Shown: positions 16,180 to 24,683 of the stretch, in pieces | How the letters are laid out: each line of letters opens with the position of its first letter | How positions within the stretch are numbered: position 1 is the first letter of the stretch | Assembly: GCF_003470205.1 (NCBI RefSeq) | Contig: NZ_QWKP01000204.1 | Location: 1 to 37,489, forward strand | Direction: 5' to 3' | Source of the DNA: Cellulomonas rhizosphaerae | Lineage (GTDB): Bacteria > Actinomycetota > Actinomycetes > Actinomycetales > Cellulomonadaceae | Length of the DNA: 37,489 nucleotides | Position numbers and translations under genes: made by a program | Notes under the pieces: generated by a model | Databases searched by the model: none | The model's input: only the letters and a program-made list of their open reading frames with translations | What the model was told of the DNA's origin: nothing

Positions 16180-16206
16180 CACCGCCCGGTCGCACAACGG
16201 GCGGTG
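16180..16206 (+). terminator. Hairpin after the ROK gene
   Basis: A perfect 9-base stem (CACCGCCCG 16180-16188, CGGGCGGTG 16198-16206) with a 9-base loop; GTAGGCA (about 16164-16170) and TGCCTAC (about 16205-16211) could form an alternative outer pairing. It lies 60 bases after the ROK stop and 62 before ftsE, so it may end the sugar operon. TACCCT (16208-16213) could be a -10 box for ftsE, but no -35 is clear. Confidence 0.5.
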
Positions 16207-16267
16207 CCTACCCTCGACGAGGCCAGCAGTACCTCCGCCTGTCCCCGAACCTGGCCCCGCGAGCATC

Positions 16268-16957
16268 GTGATCCGTTTTGAGAATGTCTCCAAGGTCTAC
16301 GCGCGCGGCGCCCGACCGGCGCTCGACCGCGTGTCCATGGACGTCGAGCGCGGCGAGTTCGTGTTCCTCGTGGGCTCGTCGGGCTCCGGCAAGTCGACCT
16401 TCCTGCGCCTCGTGCTGCGCGAGGAGCGCGCCTCCGCCGGCAAGGTCTTCGTCGCGGGCAAGGAGCTCGGCACGCTGTCGAGCTGGAAGGTGCCGCAGCT
16501 GCGCCGCCAGATCGGCGCGGTGTTCCAGGACTTCCGCCTGCTGCCCAACAAGACGGTCTTCGAGAACGTCGCGTTCGCGCTGCAGGTGATCGGCAAGCCG
16601 CGCCACCACATCCTCACGACCGTGCCCGACACGCTCGAGATGGTCGGCCTGGCCGGCAAGGAGAAGCGTCGCCCGCACGAGCTGTCGGGTGGTGAGCAGC
16701 AGCGCGTGGCCATCGCGCGCGCGTTCGTCAACCGGCCGCCGATCCTGCTGTGCGACGAGCCCACGGGAAACCTCGACCCGACGACCTCCCTGGGGATCAT
16801 GCGCCTGCTCGACCGCATCAACCGCACCGGCACCACCGTGGTCATGGCCACGCACGACGACGAGATCGTCGACCAGATGCGCAAGCGCGTCGTGGAGCTG
16901 AGCACGGGCAGCATGGTGCGCGACCAGTCGCGCGGCGTGTACGGGTCGGACCGCTGA
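16268..16957 (+). CDS. ftsE: Cell-division ABC ATPase FtsE
   Basis: 229 residues from GTG 16268 ([23 protein letters not shown]), the standard FtsE length. It has Walker [10 protein letters not shown] (36-44), Q-loop [13 protein letters not shown], signature [14 protein letters not shown], Walker [13 protein letters not shown] and H-loop [11 protein letters not shown]. FtsE works with FtsX at the division site, not as a transporter but by switching on a peptidoglycan hydrolase outside the cell through FtsX. The stop overlaps the ftsX ATG (TGATG), and the M23 hydrolase follows, so the whole signalling unit is one operon. No ribosome site is clear before the GTG. Confidence 0.97.
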   Translation: MIRFENVSKVYARGARPALDRVSMDVERGEFVFLVGSSGSGKSTFLRLVLREERASAGKVFVAGKELGTLSSWKVPQLRRQIGAVFQDFRLLPNKTVFENVAFALQVIGKPRHHILTTVPDTLEMVGLAGKEKRRPHELSGGEQQRVAIARAFVNRPPILLCDEPTGNLDPTTSLGIMRLLDRINRTGTTVVMATHDDEIVDQMRKRVVELSTGSMVRDQSRGVYGSDR

Positions 16958-17871
16958 TGCGCCTGCAGTTCATCCTGTCCGAGATCGGCATCGGCCTTCG
17001 TCGCAACCTGTCGATGACCATCTCGGTCATCCTCGTCACCTTCGTCTCCCTGACGTTCGTCGGGAGCGCCGCCCTGCTGCAGATGCAGATCGGCAAGATG
17101 AAGGACGACTGGTACGACAAGGTCGAGGTCTCCGTCTTCCTGTGCCCCGCGAACTCCTCGGAGAAGACCTGCGCCGGCGGTGAGGTCACCGCGGAGCAGA
17201 AGCAGGAGATCGAGGACGCCCTGCAGGCGCCCGAGGTCAAGCCGTACATCGAGAAGATCTACTTCGAGACCAAGGAACAGGCCTTCAAGTCGTTCCAGCG
17301 TCAGTTCAAGGACCAGTTCTGGGCGTCGGCGACCACGGACGACGACATGAACTCCTCGTTCCGCATCAAGCTGACCGACCCCGAGCAGTACCAGGTCGTC
17401 TCCGAGGTCGTCTCCGGCCGGCAGGGCGTCGAGGCCGTCGAGGACCAGCGCCGCCTGTTCGACCGGCTGTTCCTGGTGCTCGACCGCGCGACGCTGCTCG
17501 CCGGTGGCCTGGCCGCGGTCATGCTCGTCGCGGCCGTCCTGCTCATCACGACGACGATCCGCCTGTCTGCTCTCTCGCGACGCCGCGAGACCGGCATCAT
17601 GCGGCTCGTCGGCGCGTCCACGATGTTCATCCAGCTGCCGTTCATGCTCGAGGGGGCGATCGCCGCGACCATCGGCTCGCTGCTCGCCGTGGGTGGGCTG
17701 TGGCTGGGGGTCGAGTACCTCATCACGGACTGGCTCGGCACGTCCGTGGGCTGGATCCCGTACGTGAGCACGTCCGACGTGATGACGGTCGCGCCCTTCC
17801 TGGTCGCGGCGGCGATCCTGCTCGCCGCGATCTCCTCCCTGGTCACGCTCAGTCGCTACACGAAGGTGTGA
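16957..17871 (+). CDS. ftsX: Cell-division membrane protein FtsX
   Basis: 304 residues from ATG 16957, overlapping the ftsE stop. It has the standard four-helix layout: helix 1 at about 22-45 ([21 protein letters not shown]), an extracytoplasmic loop (about 48-180) with two cysteines ([15 protein letters not shown]) as in actinobacterial FtsX, then helices 2-4 ([58 protein letters not shown]). The loop binds and activates a wall hydrolase; the coiled-coil M23 protein encoded 2 bases downstream is the natural partner. It is in the permease FtsX/MacB superfamily ([14 protein letters not shown] motif). Confidence 0.97.
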   Translation: MRLQFILSEIGIGLRRNLSMTISVILVTFVSLTFVGSAALLQMQIGKMKDDWYDKVEVSVFLCPANSSEKTCAGGEVTAEQKQEIEDALQAPEVKPYIEKIYFETKEQAFKSFQRQFKDQFWASATTDDDMNSSFRIKLTDPEQYQVVSEVVSGRQGVEAVEDQRRLFDRLFLVLDRATLLAGGLAAVMLVAAVLLITTTIRLSALSRRRETGIMRLVGASTMFIQLPFMLEGAIAATIGSLLAVGGLWLGVEYLITDWLGTSVGWIPYVSTSDVMTVAPFLVAAAILLAAISSLVTLSRYTKV

Positions 17872-17873
17872 GC

Positions 17874-19250
17874 ATGCGTCGTCGTCCTCTGCGTCTCGTC
17901 GCGGCCCTGGCCGTCGGCGCGGTCGCCGCCACCCTGACGTTCGGTGCGGTCGCCTCGCCGGCCGCGGGCGACTCGATCGACGACAAGCGCGCCGCGGCCG
18001 AGAAGGAGAAGAAGCAGAACGCGGCGGAGCGCGAGGCCGCCGAGGACACGATGGAGGGCGTCAACGCCAAGATCCAGGAGACGTCCGACCGGCTGCTGGA
18101 GATCCAGGGCCAGATCCCGGACGCCCAGGTGAAGCTCGACGAGGCCAACGCGACGCGCGACAAGGCGCAGCGCGAGGCCAAGCTCATCGCGGACCGCCTG
18201 CAGGACGCCAAGGACCAGAAGGTCACGCTGGGCGAGGCGATCACCAAGGACACCGACGACGCGACCAAGACGCGCGCCGCGATCGGCCAGATGGCCCGCG
18301 AGGCGTACCGCACCGGGGGAGCCGTCTCGGGCGTCGAGGTCATCCTCGACTCGACGAGCACCGACGACTTCATCGAGCGCTACGGCCTGATGACCACCGC
18401 GCTGCGCACGCAGGCGCAGGTGCTCGACGACCTGAAGACCTCCGAGGCGACCAACAAGAGCGCGCACGTGCGCCTCGAGGCCGTCGAGGACCGCATCACC
18501 GAGCTCAACGACCAGGCGCAGGACAAGCTCGCCGAGGCCAAGACCGCGGCGGACAAGGCCGAGGCGGCCCGCAAGGCGCTCGACAACCTCGTCGCGGAGC
18601 AGAAGAGCAAGCAGGCGTCGCTCGAGTCGCAGCGGGCCGCGGTGCTCGCGGAGATCGCGCACGCCGACGCGGAGGCCCGGCAGATCCAGAAGGAGATCAA
18701 CGCGCTCAAGTCGCAGGCGAAGGCGCGCGACGCCGAGCTCAGGCGCAAGCGCGAGGAGGCCGAGCGCAAGGCCCGCGAGGAGGCGGCGCAGGGCAAGCCC
18801 CCGAGCAAGCCGAACCACTCGTCGTCCAAGCCCCTGTCCGGCGCGCTGTTCAGCAACCCGACCAGCGTCAACCCGATCCACGTGACGTCCGAGTACGGGA
18901 TGCGCTTCCACCCGATCCTGCACTACACGCGCCTGCACGCCGGGATCGACCTGCGCACCTACTGCAACACCAAGGTGTACGCGGGCCGCGACGGCATCGT
19001 CATGTGGTCCAAGTTCCGGTTCGGCTTCGGCAACCAGGTGATGATCGACAGCGGCACGGTCAACGGCAACTCACTGGCGGAGAGCTACAACCACCTCACG
19101 CGCGGCGTGGTGAGCTCGGGCCAGTACGTCGAGCGCGGCCAGCTCATCGGCTACTCGGGCAACACCGGGACGTCGGCCGCGTGCCACCTGCACTTCGAGG
19201 TGTACGTCAACGGGCACACCGTGAACCCGCGCCCGCTGCTGGGTCTCTAG
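17874..19250 (+). CDS. Coiled-coil M23 peptidoglycan endopeptidase, probable FtsEX partner
   Basis: 458 residues from ATG 17874. A signal peptide ([32 protein letters not shown]) is followed by a long Lys/Glu/Ala-rich coiled coil (about 35-310) and a Pro/Ser linker. An M23 zinc endopeptidase domain (about 335-455) closes the protein. Zinc ligands are visible: H355 and D359 in HAGID, and H440 with catalytic H438 in [14 protein letters not shown] and [15 protein letters not shown] are typical. The arrangement equals EnvC/PcsB-type proteins: a coiled coil touches FtsX and an end domain acts on the wall. Unlike E. coli EnvC, the catalytic residues are intact here, so it should cut peptide bridges itself. 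It is in operon with ftsE-ftsX (2-base gap). Confidence 0.93.
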   Translation: MRRRPLRLVAALAVGAVAATLTFGAVASPAAGDSIDDKRAAAEKEKKQNAAEREAAEDTMEGVNAKIQETSDRLLEIQGQIPDAQVKLDEANATRDKAQREAKLIADRLQDAKDQKVTLGEAITKDTDDATKTRAAIGQMAREAYRTGGAVSGVEVILDSTSTDDFIERYGLMTTALRTQAQVLDDLKTSEATNKSAHVRLEAVEDRITELNDQAQDKLAEAKTAADKAEAARKALDNLVAEQKSKQASLESQRAAVLAEIAHADAEARQIQKEINALKSQAKARDAELRRKREEAERKAREEAAQGKPPSKPNHSSSKPLSGALFSNPTSVNPIHVTSEYGMRFHPILHYTRLHAGIDLRTYCNTKVYAGRDGIVMWSKFRFGFGNQVMIDSGTVNGNSLAESYNHLTRGVVSSGQYVERGQLIGYSGNTGTSAACHLHFEVYVNGHTVNPRPLLGL

Positions 19251-19283
19251 ATTTCCGCTCGTCGTACCCCCGGGTGGCCCGGG

Positions 19284-19289
19284 TAGGCT
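19284..19289 (+). promoter_or_regulatory. -10 box before smpB
   Basis: TAGGCT, about 38 bases before the smpB ATG. The ribosome site AAGGGA (19314-19319) is 8 bases from the start. A separate smpB promoter would allow stress expression independent of ftsEX. No -35 was convincing. Confidence 0.4.
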
Positions 19290-19327
19290 CGTCCGCTGGC
19301 AGTCATACGAAACAAGGGACGACCATC

Positions 19328-19798
19328 ATGCCCAAGGAGACGGGCCGCAAGGTCATTGCCTCCAACCGCAAGGCCCGGCACGACTACACCATCGAGGACG
19401 TGTTCGAGGCGGGCATCGTGCTGTCCGGGACCGAGGTCAAGGCCCTGCGCATGGGCCGGGCGTCGCTGATCGACGGCTTCTGCGAGATCGATGGCCACGA
19501 GATCTGGATGCACGGCGTCCACATCCCCGAGTACTCCCAGGGCAGCTGGACGAACCACGGCCCGCGCCGCAAGCGCAAGCTGCTGCTGCACCGAGACGAG
19601 ATCGACCGCCTGGAGTCCAAGACGCGGGAGAAGGGGCAGACGATCGTTCCCCTGTCCCTGTACTTCCTGGACGGGCGGGCGAAGGTCGAGATCGCGCTGG
19701 CGCGAGGCAAGCGCGAGTACGACAAGCGGCAGGCCCTGCGTGAGCGGCAGGACAACATGGAGGCCGTGAAGGCGATCCGCGAGAAGCGGGATCGCTGA
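19328..19798 (+). CDS. smpB: SsrA-binding protein SmpB
   Basis: 156 residues from ATG 19328, normal length. It binds the tRNA-like part of tmRNA and takes it to stalled ribosomes for trans-translation. Family landmarks: [29 protein letters not shown], the loop GCFCEIDG-like segment ([25 protein letters not shown]), [12 protein letters not shown], and the basic C-terminal tail [15 protein letters not shown]...IREKRDR that enters the mRNA channel. Its RNA partner ssrA is encoded 4 kb downstream in the same window. Confidence 0.97.
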   Translation: MPKETGRKVIASNRKARHDYTIEDVFEAGIVLSGTEVKALRMGRASLIDGFCEIDGHEIWMHGVHIPEYSQGSWTNHGPRRKRKLLLHRDEIDRLESKTREKGQTIVPLSLYFLDGRAKVEIALARGKREYDKRQALRERQDNMEAVKAIREKRDR

Positions 19799-19868
19799 CC
19801 TGTAGACAGCGCCTATATCTTGGCTTTACCTTTCGCGTATCCGCTGTTGGGGTGAGCGAGGGGGAACG

Positions 19869-21137
19869 ATGAGAAGCGTTGCTGTCGCAGTCGCCGGGTT
19901 GTTCGTCGGTCTACTGCCGTCCGCGGCGTTCGCCGACGGCGACCAGCAGATCACTCACTACGCCGAGTCCGTCCAGCTGGACTCGGACGGCACCGCGCAC
20001 GTCGCGATCGACCTGTCCTTGGACTTCGCCGACACACCGGGTCACGGTCCGTACCTGACGGTCGTCTCGCGGGAGGCCACCGACGACGGGCGCACCCGGG
20101 TCTACACGGTCGCCGACGTGTCGGCCTCCTCGCCGAGCAACGCACCCGCGGACGTCGACGTGCAGGACGACGGGTCCGCGGTGCAGATCCGAATCGGCGA
20201 CCCTTCCGTCGGCGACGTCGACGGGGTGCAGCAGTACCACGTCGAGTACAGCGTGTTCGGGCTGATCAACACCGACGCGACGACCGGCGACGGCGACCAG
20301 CTGTACTGGGACCCGATCGGACCCGACTGGGAGCTGCCGCTGTCCGACGTGACTGTGTCTGTCGCGGGGCCGTCCGGCGCGGAGCGGGCGGAGTGCTACG
20401 CCGGGGAAGTCGGGTCCACTGACTCGTGCTCGTCGTCGGACGTGACGGCCGAGGGGGCTACGTTCACGCAGGACGCACTCTCGCCCGGTGAGGCGCTGAC
20501 CGTGGTCGCCGGGTGGCCGGCGGGGACATTCCCGGGGGCGATGGCCATGTTCGACGACGAGCCCGACAGCTCCAGCGACGACGCCTGGGCCGAGGAGGGG
20601 CTCCCCGAGGGGCCACTCGAGCTCGACGAGAACGGGAACCCGCCGTCGTTCGTCCAGGGGCCTGACGGCTCGTGGACCGAGGTGTCCGCCGACGGCTTCG
20701 GCTCGTCGGGCGTGTCCGGCTTCGGGGCGTTCATCGGGATCGGCATCCTCGGGGTGGTCATCACGATCATCGTGATCGTCGTGAAGACGGCAGCTGGGCC
20801 GTCCGGACCGCCGGCCGTCGTCGAGTCGCTCGCCTCGCGCGGCTACCTGCGGATGGATCCGGTCGCTCCTTCGGGTGCGGGTGGCCGCGCCAACTGGATG
20901 ATGACGCCGCTGCGGCCGATAGACGGCGGTCTGAACGCGCGGGAGCGTGCCTGGTACAACGCCATGTTCTTCGGTGGGATGGTGCCCGTGTACTGGTCGC
21001 ACGTGCGGCCGCCGCATTTCCACTCGACGCCCTCGTCGTCGTTCAGCTCCGGCTTCGGGGCCGGGGGCGGCGGCGGGTTCGGGGGAGACGGCGGGGCCGG
21101 TGGAGGCGCCGGCGGCGGGGGAGGTGGGTCCTGGTGA
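19869..21137 (+). CDS. DUF2207 family membrane protein with Gly-rich tail
   Basis: 422 residues from ATG 19869, with a GGGG-rich ribosome site. A signal peptide (MRSVAVAVAGLFVGLLPSAAFA) is followed by a large extracytoplasmic beta-rich domain (about 25-225: ITHYAESVQLDSDGTAHVAIDL...), a membrane helix at about 285-310 (GAFIGIGILGVVITIIVIVV), a cytoplasmic region with a winged-helix-like segment (VESLASRGYLRMDP) and a C-terminal run of glycines ending GGGGSW. This is the DUF2207 layout, though shorter than usual (full members have about 550-650 residues), with fewer membrane helices. The function of the family is unknown. The next small gene starts inside its stop codon. Confidence 0.85.
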   Translation: MRSVAVAVAGLFVGLLPSAAFADGDQQITHYAESVQLDSDGTAHVAIDLSLDFADTPGHGPYLTVVSREATDDGRTRVYTVADVSASSPSNAPADVDVQDDGSAVQIRIGDPSVGDVDGVQQYHVEYSVFGLINTDATTGDGDQLYWDPIGPDWELPLSDVTVSVAGPSGAERAECYAGEVGSTDSCSSSDVTAEGATFTQDALSPGEALTVVAGWPAGTFPGAMAMFDDEPDSSSDDAWAEEGLPEGPLELDENGNPPSFVQGPDGSWTEVSADGFGSSGVSGFGAFIGIGILGVVITIIVIVVKTAAGPSGPPAVVESLASRGYLRMDPVAPSGAGGRANWMMTPLRPIDGGLNARERAWYNAMFFGGMVPVYWSHVRPPHFHSTPSSSFSSGFGAGGGGGFGGDGGAGGGAGGGGGGSW

Positions 21138-21436
21138 CTGAGCTTCCCATGGTCGCGGGCCTTGCCATCCTGGCGGGCATCGTCGCCGCGATCCTGGTCG
21201 CCGGACGTGCGTCGTCCCGGTCGGCTCGGCCGCCCGGGCATGGACGCGACCGTTTCGGGGCCGAGGCTGGCGATAACGGGTACAGCGGTCACGTGTACGA
21301 CGACGGCGGCACCGGCTACGGCCACTCCGGGCACGACAATTCAGGGCACTGGGGCTTCGGAGACGGCGGATCCGGAAATGGCGGCTTCGGTGATGGAGGC
21401 GGTGGCGACGGAGGAGGCGGCGGGGGCGGCGACTGA
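21134..21436 (+). CDS. Small membrane protein with Gly/His/Asp-rich tail
   Basis: 100 residues from GTG 21134 (GTGA overlap with the DUF2207 gene). One hydrophobic helix near the N-terminus (MVAGLAILAGIVAAILVAG), a short basic stretch, then a low-complexity tail rich in Gly, Asp, His and Ser with repeats of the GHSGHDNSGH and GDGG kind. The tail resembles that of the protein before it, so the two may work together. No family is recognised with confidence; the tail recalls TIGR04222-type membrane proteins. Confidence 0.65.
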   Translation: MTELPMVAGLAILAGIVAAILVAGRASSRSARPPGHGRDRFGAEAGDNGYSGHVYDDGGTGYGHSGHDNSGHWGFGDGGSGNGGFGDGGGGDGGGGGGGD

Positions 21437-21454
21437 CGCGTTTCGGCGCGGCCG

Positions 21455-22513
21455 CTAGAGGCCCAGGATGTCCGCGAGGTCGAAGCGGATCGGCTCCTCG
21501 AGCTGGTCGTAGGTGCAGCTGGCCGCGTCGCGGTCGGTGCGCCAGCGGCGGAACTGGGTGGTGTGCCGGAAGCGGTCGCCCTCCATGTGGTCGTAGGCGA
21601 CCTCGACGACCAGCTCAGGCCTGAGCGGCACGAACGACAGGTCCTTGCCGGCGTTCCAGCGGCTCACGCTGCCGGGAATCCGCTTGCCTTCGTGTGCGGA
21701 CTGGTCGGCCCACTGCCCCCACGGGTGGTCGTCGATCTCGGTGCGCAGCGTCGCGAGCTCCTCGACCAGGCTTGCGCGCCGGGCCATCGGGAAGCTCGCG
21801 ACGACCCCGACGTGCTGCAACCGGCCGTCGTCGGTGTAGAGCCCGAGCAGCAGCGAGCCGACGATGTCACCGCTCTTGTGCCACCGGTACCCGGCGACGA
21901 CGCAGTCGGCGGTGCGCTCGTGCTTGATCTTGAACATGGCCCGTTTGTCGGGCTGGTAGGTCCCGTCGACGGGCTTGGCGACGACGCCGTCGAGCCCCGC
22001 GCCCTCGAACTGCGTGAACCACTGCTGGGCCGTCGTGAGGTCGCTCGTCGCGGGGGTGACGTGGACGGGGGGCTTGGCGTTCTTGAGCGCCGCCTCGAGC
22101 CGTCGTCGGCGCTCGGCGAAGGGGGTCTGCGTGAGGTCCTCGTCGTCCAGTGCTAGCACGTCGAACGCGACGAACGACGCGGGCGTCTGCTCGGACAGCA
22201 GCTTCACGCGGCTCGCGGCCGGGTGGATGCGCTGCTGGAGTGCCTCGAAGTCGAGCCGGTCGCCCGTGACGATGATGATCTCGCCGTCGAGCACGCACCG
22301 GTCCGGGGTGTTGGCCTTGATCGACTCGACCAGCTCGGGGAAGTAGCGCGTCATCGGCTTCTCGTTGCGGCTGCCGAGCTCCACCTCGTCCCCGTCGCGG
22401 AACACGATGGTCCGGAAACCGTCCCACTTGGGTTCGACGTGCCCCACGTCGGGGATCTCCTTGACGGACTTGGCGAGCATGGGCGCGACGGGCGGCATCA
22501 CGGGCAGGTCCAT
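21455..22513 (-). CDS. ATP-dependent DNA ligase (LigC/LigD-ligase type)
   Basis: 352 residues from ATG 22513 (MDLPVMPPVAPMLAKSV); the open frame extends upstream to 22609 without family character. The nucleotidyltransferase core is present: motif I EPKWDGFR with the AMP-accepting Lys29, motif III SFVAFDVLALD, motif IV LDGVVAK and motif V FKIKHERTADCVVAG, followed by the OB-fold region (SGDIVGSLLLGLYTDDGRLQHVGVVASF) and the closing RFRHTTQFRRWRTD. This size and order match mycobacterial LigC and the ligase domain of LigD, used in end joining or repair. No Ku, primase or nuclease gene is adjacent, so it is more likely a stand-alone LigC repair ligase. It is convergent with the Gly-rich protein gene, with 18 bases between stops. 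Confidence 0.93.
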   Translation of the reverse strand: MDLPVMPPVAPMLAKSVKEIPDVGHVEPKWDGFRTIVFRDGDEVELGSRNEKPMTRYFPELVESIKANTPDRCVLDGEIIIVTGDRLDFEALQQRIHPAASRVKLLSEQTPASFVAFDVLALDDEDLTQTPFAERRRRLEAALKNAKPPVHVTPATSDLTTAQQWFTQFEGAGLDGVVAKPVDGTYQPDKRAMFKIKHERTADCVVAGYRWHKSGDIVGSLLLGLYTDDGRLQHVGVVASFPMARRASLVEELATLRTEIDDHPWGQWADQSAHEGKRIPGSVSRWNAGKDLSFVPLRPELVVEVAYDHMEGDRFRHTTQFRRWRTDRDAASCTYDQLEEPIRFDLADILGL

Positions 22514-22636
22514 GCCGCCATCCTGCACCTGATCACCCACAGGAAGCCCACGGGTTCGCCTCAGTACTTTGCCGGGTACGCCCGGTTGTCTGTTCCTTGA
22601 CGGCGCCACCGGGGCGCCGGCGAGGAGGCCGGGACG

Positions 22637-23668
22637 ATGGACGAGCAGAGCGAACCCACGAAGCCCACCGACGAGGCGACGGTCGGGCGGCCGTCACCTG
22701 CCGAGGGTGCCGCAGCACTTTGGTCGGACGATTCCTTCGTGCCGGAGGGCGGCATGCTCGCGCCGCTCCTGGCCTCCTCGCCTCTTCCTTACGTCCCGGA
22801 GGCAGCCTCGATCCCGCCCGACGAGCCGCGCGAGCTGGTCCTGGCTGGTGCCTCGTCGTCGTCCGGCCGCGGCCGGCTGCAGCGCGGTGCGGCGTTCGGC
22901 GCGGCGCTCGTCGTCGGCGCCGCGTTCGGTGCGGGCGGGGTCGCGGCGCTTGACCGACCTTCGTCGTCCACCTCGTCGGCGTCGTCTGACCCTGTCGCTC
23001 CCGCGTTCACTCCCGCCGACGTCCAACAGCAGGCGCCCACGTGGCCGGGCGTCTCAACGGTCTCGGCCTCGGGCGTCGTGACGGTGACCGCGCTGACGGA
23101 GGACGCCTCCGGCCAGGTCAGCGCCGCGGCGGCCGGCACCGCGATGATCCTCACGTCGGACGGCGTCGCACTGACCAACAACCACGTGATCGAGGGGGCC
23201 TCGGCGATCCAGGTCACGGACCCGTCGTCCGGTCAGTCGTGGACCGCGACCGTCGTCGCGACCGACGCCCGTGCCGACGTCGCGGTCCTGCAGCTCGCCG
23301 ACGCCTCCGACCTGGCGACCGTGACCCTGGACGACGACTCCGGCGCGGCGGTGGGCGACGACGTGACGGCGGTCGGCAACGCGGAGGGGGAGGGGTCGTT
23401 GGTCGCGGCGTCCGGCTCGGTCGTCGCGCTCGAACAGACCGTGACGACCTCCACCGAGTCGGTCTCCGGCCTGCTCGCGTTCTCCTCGCCGGTCGTCGAG
23501 GGCGACTCGGGCGGCCCGGTGTTCGACGACGAGGGGGAGGTGGTCGGCATGACCACGGCGATGGCGACCGACGGGCGGTACACGGTGGCGTACGCGATCG
23601 CGATCTCCGACGCGCTCGTTGTGGCCCGGCAGCTCGACCCGTCGCTGTCTGCCGGCGCGGCGGTCTGA
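22637..23668 (+). CDS. Membrane-anchored trypsin-like serine protease (HtrA-like, no PDZ)
   Basis: 343 residues from ATG 22637, with GGAGG upstream. A cytoplasmic Pro/Ser/Glu-rich N-terminus of about 80 residues precedes one membrane helix (about 85-110: GAAFGAALVVGAAFGAGGVAAL), a Ser-rich linker and a chymotrypsin-fold protease domain. The catalytic triad is visible: H183 in TNNHVIEG, D214 in ADVAVLQL and S291 in GDSGGPV. The PDZ domain that usually follows in HtrA/DegP proteins is missing; the chain ends shortly after the protease domain. It would act outside the membrane in protein quality control. Divergent from the DNA ligase; ssrA follows. Confidence 0.9.
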   Translation: MDEQSEPTKPTDEATVGRPSPAEGAAALWSDDSFVPEGGMLAPLLASSPLPYVPEAASIPPDEPRELVLAGASSSSGRGRLQRGAAFGAALVVGAAFGAGGVAALDRPSSSTSSASSDPVAPAFTPADVQQQAPTWPGVSTVSASGVVTVTALTEDASGQVSAAAAGTAMILTSDGVALTNNHVIEGASAIQVTDPSSGQSWTATVVATDARADVAVLQLADASDLATVTLDDDSGAAVGDDVTAVGNAEGEGSLVAASGSVVALEQTVTTSTESVSGLLAFSSPVVEGDSGGPVFDDEGEVVGMTTAMATDGRYTVAYAIAISDALVVARQLDPSLSAGAAV

Positions 23669-23674
23669 ATCACG

Positions 23675-23704
23675 GTGACGTCCCGCTCGCCGGGCGCGTA
23701 GACT
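23675..23704 (+). promoter_or_regulatory. ssrA promoter
   Basis: -35 GTGACG (23675-23680), 18-base spacer, -10 TAGACT (23699-23704). Transcription from about 23711 would leave a short 5' leader of about 33 bases to be trimmed from the tmRNA precursor. Confidence 0.55.
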
Positions 23705-23743
23705 GGGCGACGGCCCTCCGGGGCCAGCTTGAAAACTGAACAT

Positions 23744-24110
23744 GGGGGTGATCGGTTTCGACGGTGATCGTCGAGCCAGGAGAAGCGGGTCGAGGATGCA
23801 CGGTTATCTCGTAAACGATCCGTGCAAACCAATAGGTGCCGATTCCAAGCGCACCGACTTCGCACTCGCCGCCTGAGCGAGTCTTCGAAGTCCGTTGGCC
23901 TGAGTACGCTCTCGACTCAGTAACCAGCGTCATCTAGAGAGCCACTGCTGGTCGTCATCGTCAGTGTGACGGCCGGGACTCTTAGCTGACTGAGCCCGTC
24001 CATCTTCCTGTCTGCGGGGGGATGGGGGCCGAGAAAATCATCAGCAGACTGCACCCGGAGAAGTCCTGGTTTCTCGTCATCGGACGCGGGTTCGATTCCC
24101 GCCACCTCCA
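23744..24110 (+). ncRNA. ssrA: Transfer-messenger RNA (tmRNA)
   Basis: 367 bases. It rescues stalled ribosomes together with SmpB and adds a degradation tag. The 5' end GGGGGTG (23744-23750) pairs with CACCTCC (24103-24109) as the acceptor stem; the T-arm GGGTTCGATTCCCGCC precedes the 3' end, and the discriminator A is at 24110. CCA is not encoded, so it must be added. The 5' motif TGATCGGTTTCGAC is diagnostic. The tag frame runs from GCC 23838 to TGA 23876 and encodes ADSKRTDFALAA, ending in the ALAA signal for ClpXP-type proteases. A strong terminator follows at 24149. Confidence 0.97.
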
Positions 24111-24148
24111 CTACTGCGACCCGTGGAAGCGTTGTTCATGTTGAGCAG

Positions 24149-24183
24149 AAGTAGCCATTCGTTGACGCGGATGGCTACTTTTT
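24149..24183 (+). terminator. Intrinsic terminator of ssrA
   Basis: A perfect 10-base stem (AAGTAGCCAT 24149-24158, ATGGCTACTT 24171-24180), a 12-base loop, and a run of five T (24179-24183). It is the most classical terminator in the window and marks the edge of the backbone before the island. Confidence 0.9.
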
Positions 24184-24683
24184 CGCGACGATGAGCATCC
24201 ACGGACGACTGCGTCGCGTGGTCATCGACTGCGGGTGCGACGCAATCACGCCGGGGGCGCGAGTTGGCTGAACAGGGCGCCGGGTGTGCGGCTTTGGCGC
24301 CAGGAGCGTGGCCCGACGGGAACGATCCGTTGACTATGCGCGTCGCGGGGATTTCCGTGGCTCCAACCACCCAGGGCCGTTCACGCATCCAGCGGGTGTC
24401 CACTGATCGCGCTTGCAGCCGAGGCCATCGGGTGGAGATCGGCGCGATCCACGTGCCCCCCGGAGCCATCTCTCGTGATCGACACCCTCATCCCGCGCAC
24501 TGGCTACCGCGGAAGGATCGCCGGCAAGACCATGCGGGCGGGACGTCGCACCGCGGTTATCGCAGGGGGCGCCCTTCCGAAGAACGATCGGACTGCTCAG
24601 AGGAGGACGACGACCGGGTTCGTGCGTCGAGACCTTGCGTAAACTTCGCCGGAGCGCCGGCCGTGCGCGCTAGTCTGATCCCT
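24184..24683. other. 500-base intergenic region between ssrA and the island
   Basis: No supported gene. A 55-codon frame (GTG 24475 to TAA 24640-24642, VIDTLIPRTGYRGRIAGKT...) has no recognised family and could be a gene remnant. A longer frame running into the ATPase gene has no coding character before GTG 24684. No duplicate of the tmRNA 3' end was found here or at the far end of the island. A -10 box for the ATPase gene lies at 24671-24676. Confidence 0.5.
24671..24676 (+). promoter_or_regulatory. -10 box of a leaderless promoter for the AriA-like gene
   Basis: TAGTCT ends 7 bases before GTG 24684, so the transcript should begin at the start codon. No -35 is obvious. Confidence 0.45.

Noticed and set aside
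13396..16293. Very long minus-strand open frame (965 codons) across the permease and ROK genes
   Set aside because: It is an antisense shadow of high-GC coding DNA: Arg/Asp/Gly/His-rich with no family motifs, while the plus-strand genes have clear domains.
24077..24469. Minus-strand frame ending in GGGGNRTRVR next to ssrA
   Set aside because: This ending is the reverse reading of the tmRNA T-arm and a well-known source of spurious protein calls.
24475..24642. 55-codon frame before the AriA-like gene as an antitoxin or third PARIS component
   Set aside because: No family resemblance, no ribosome site, and PARIS needs only two genes; kept as unassigned.
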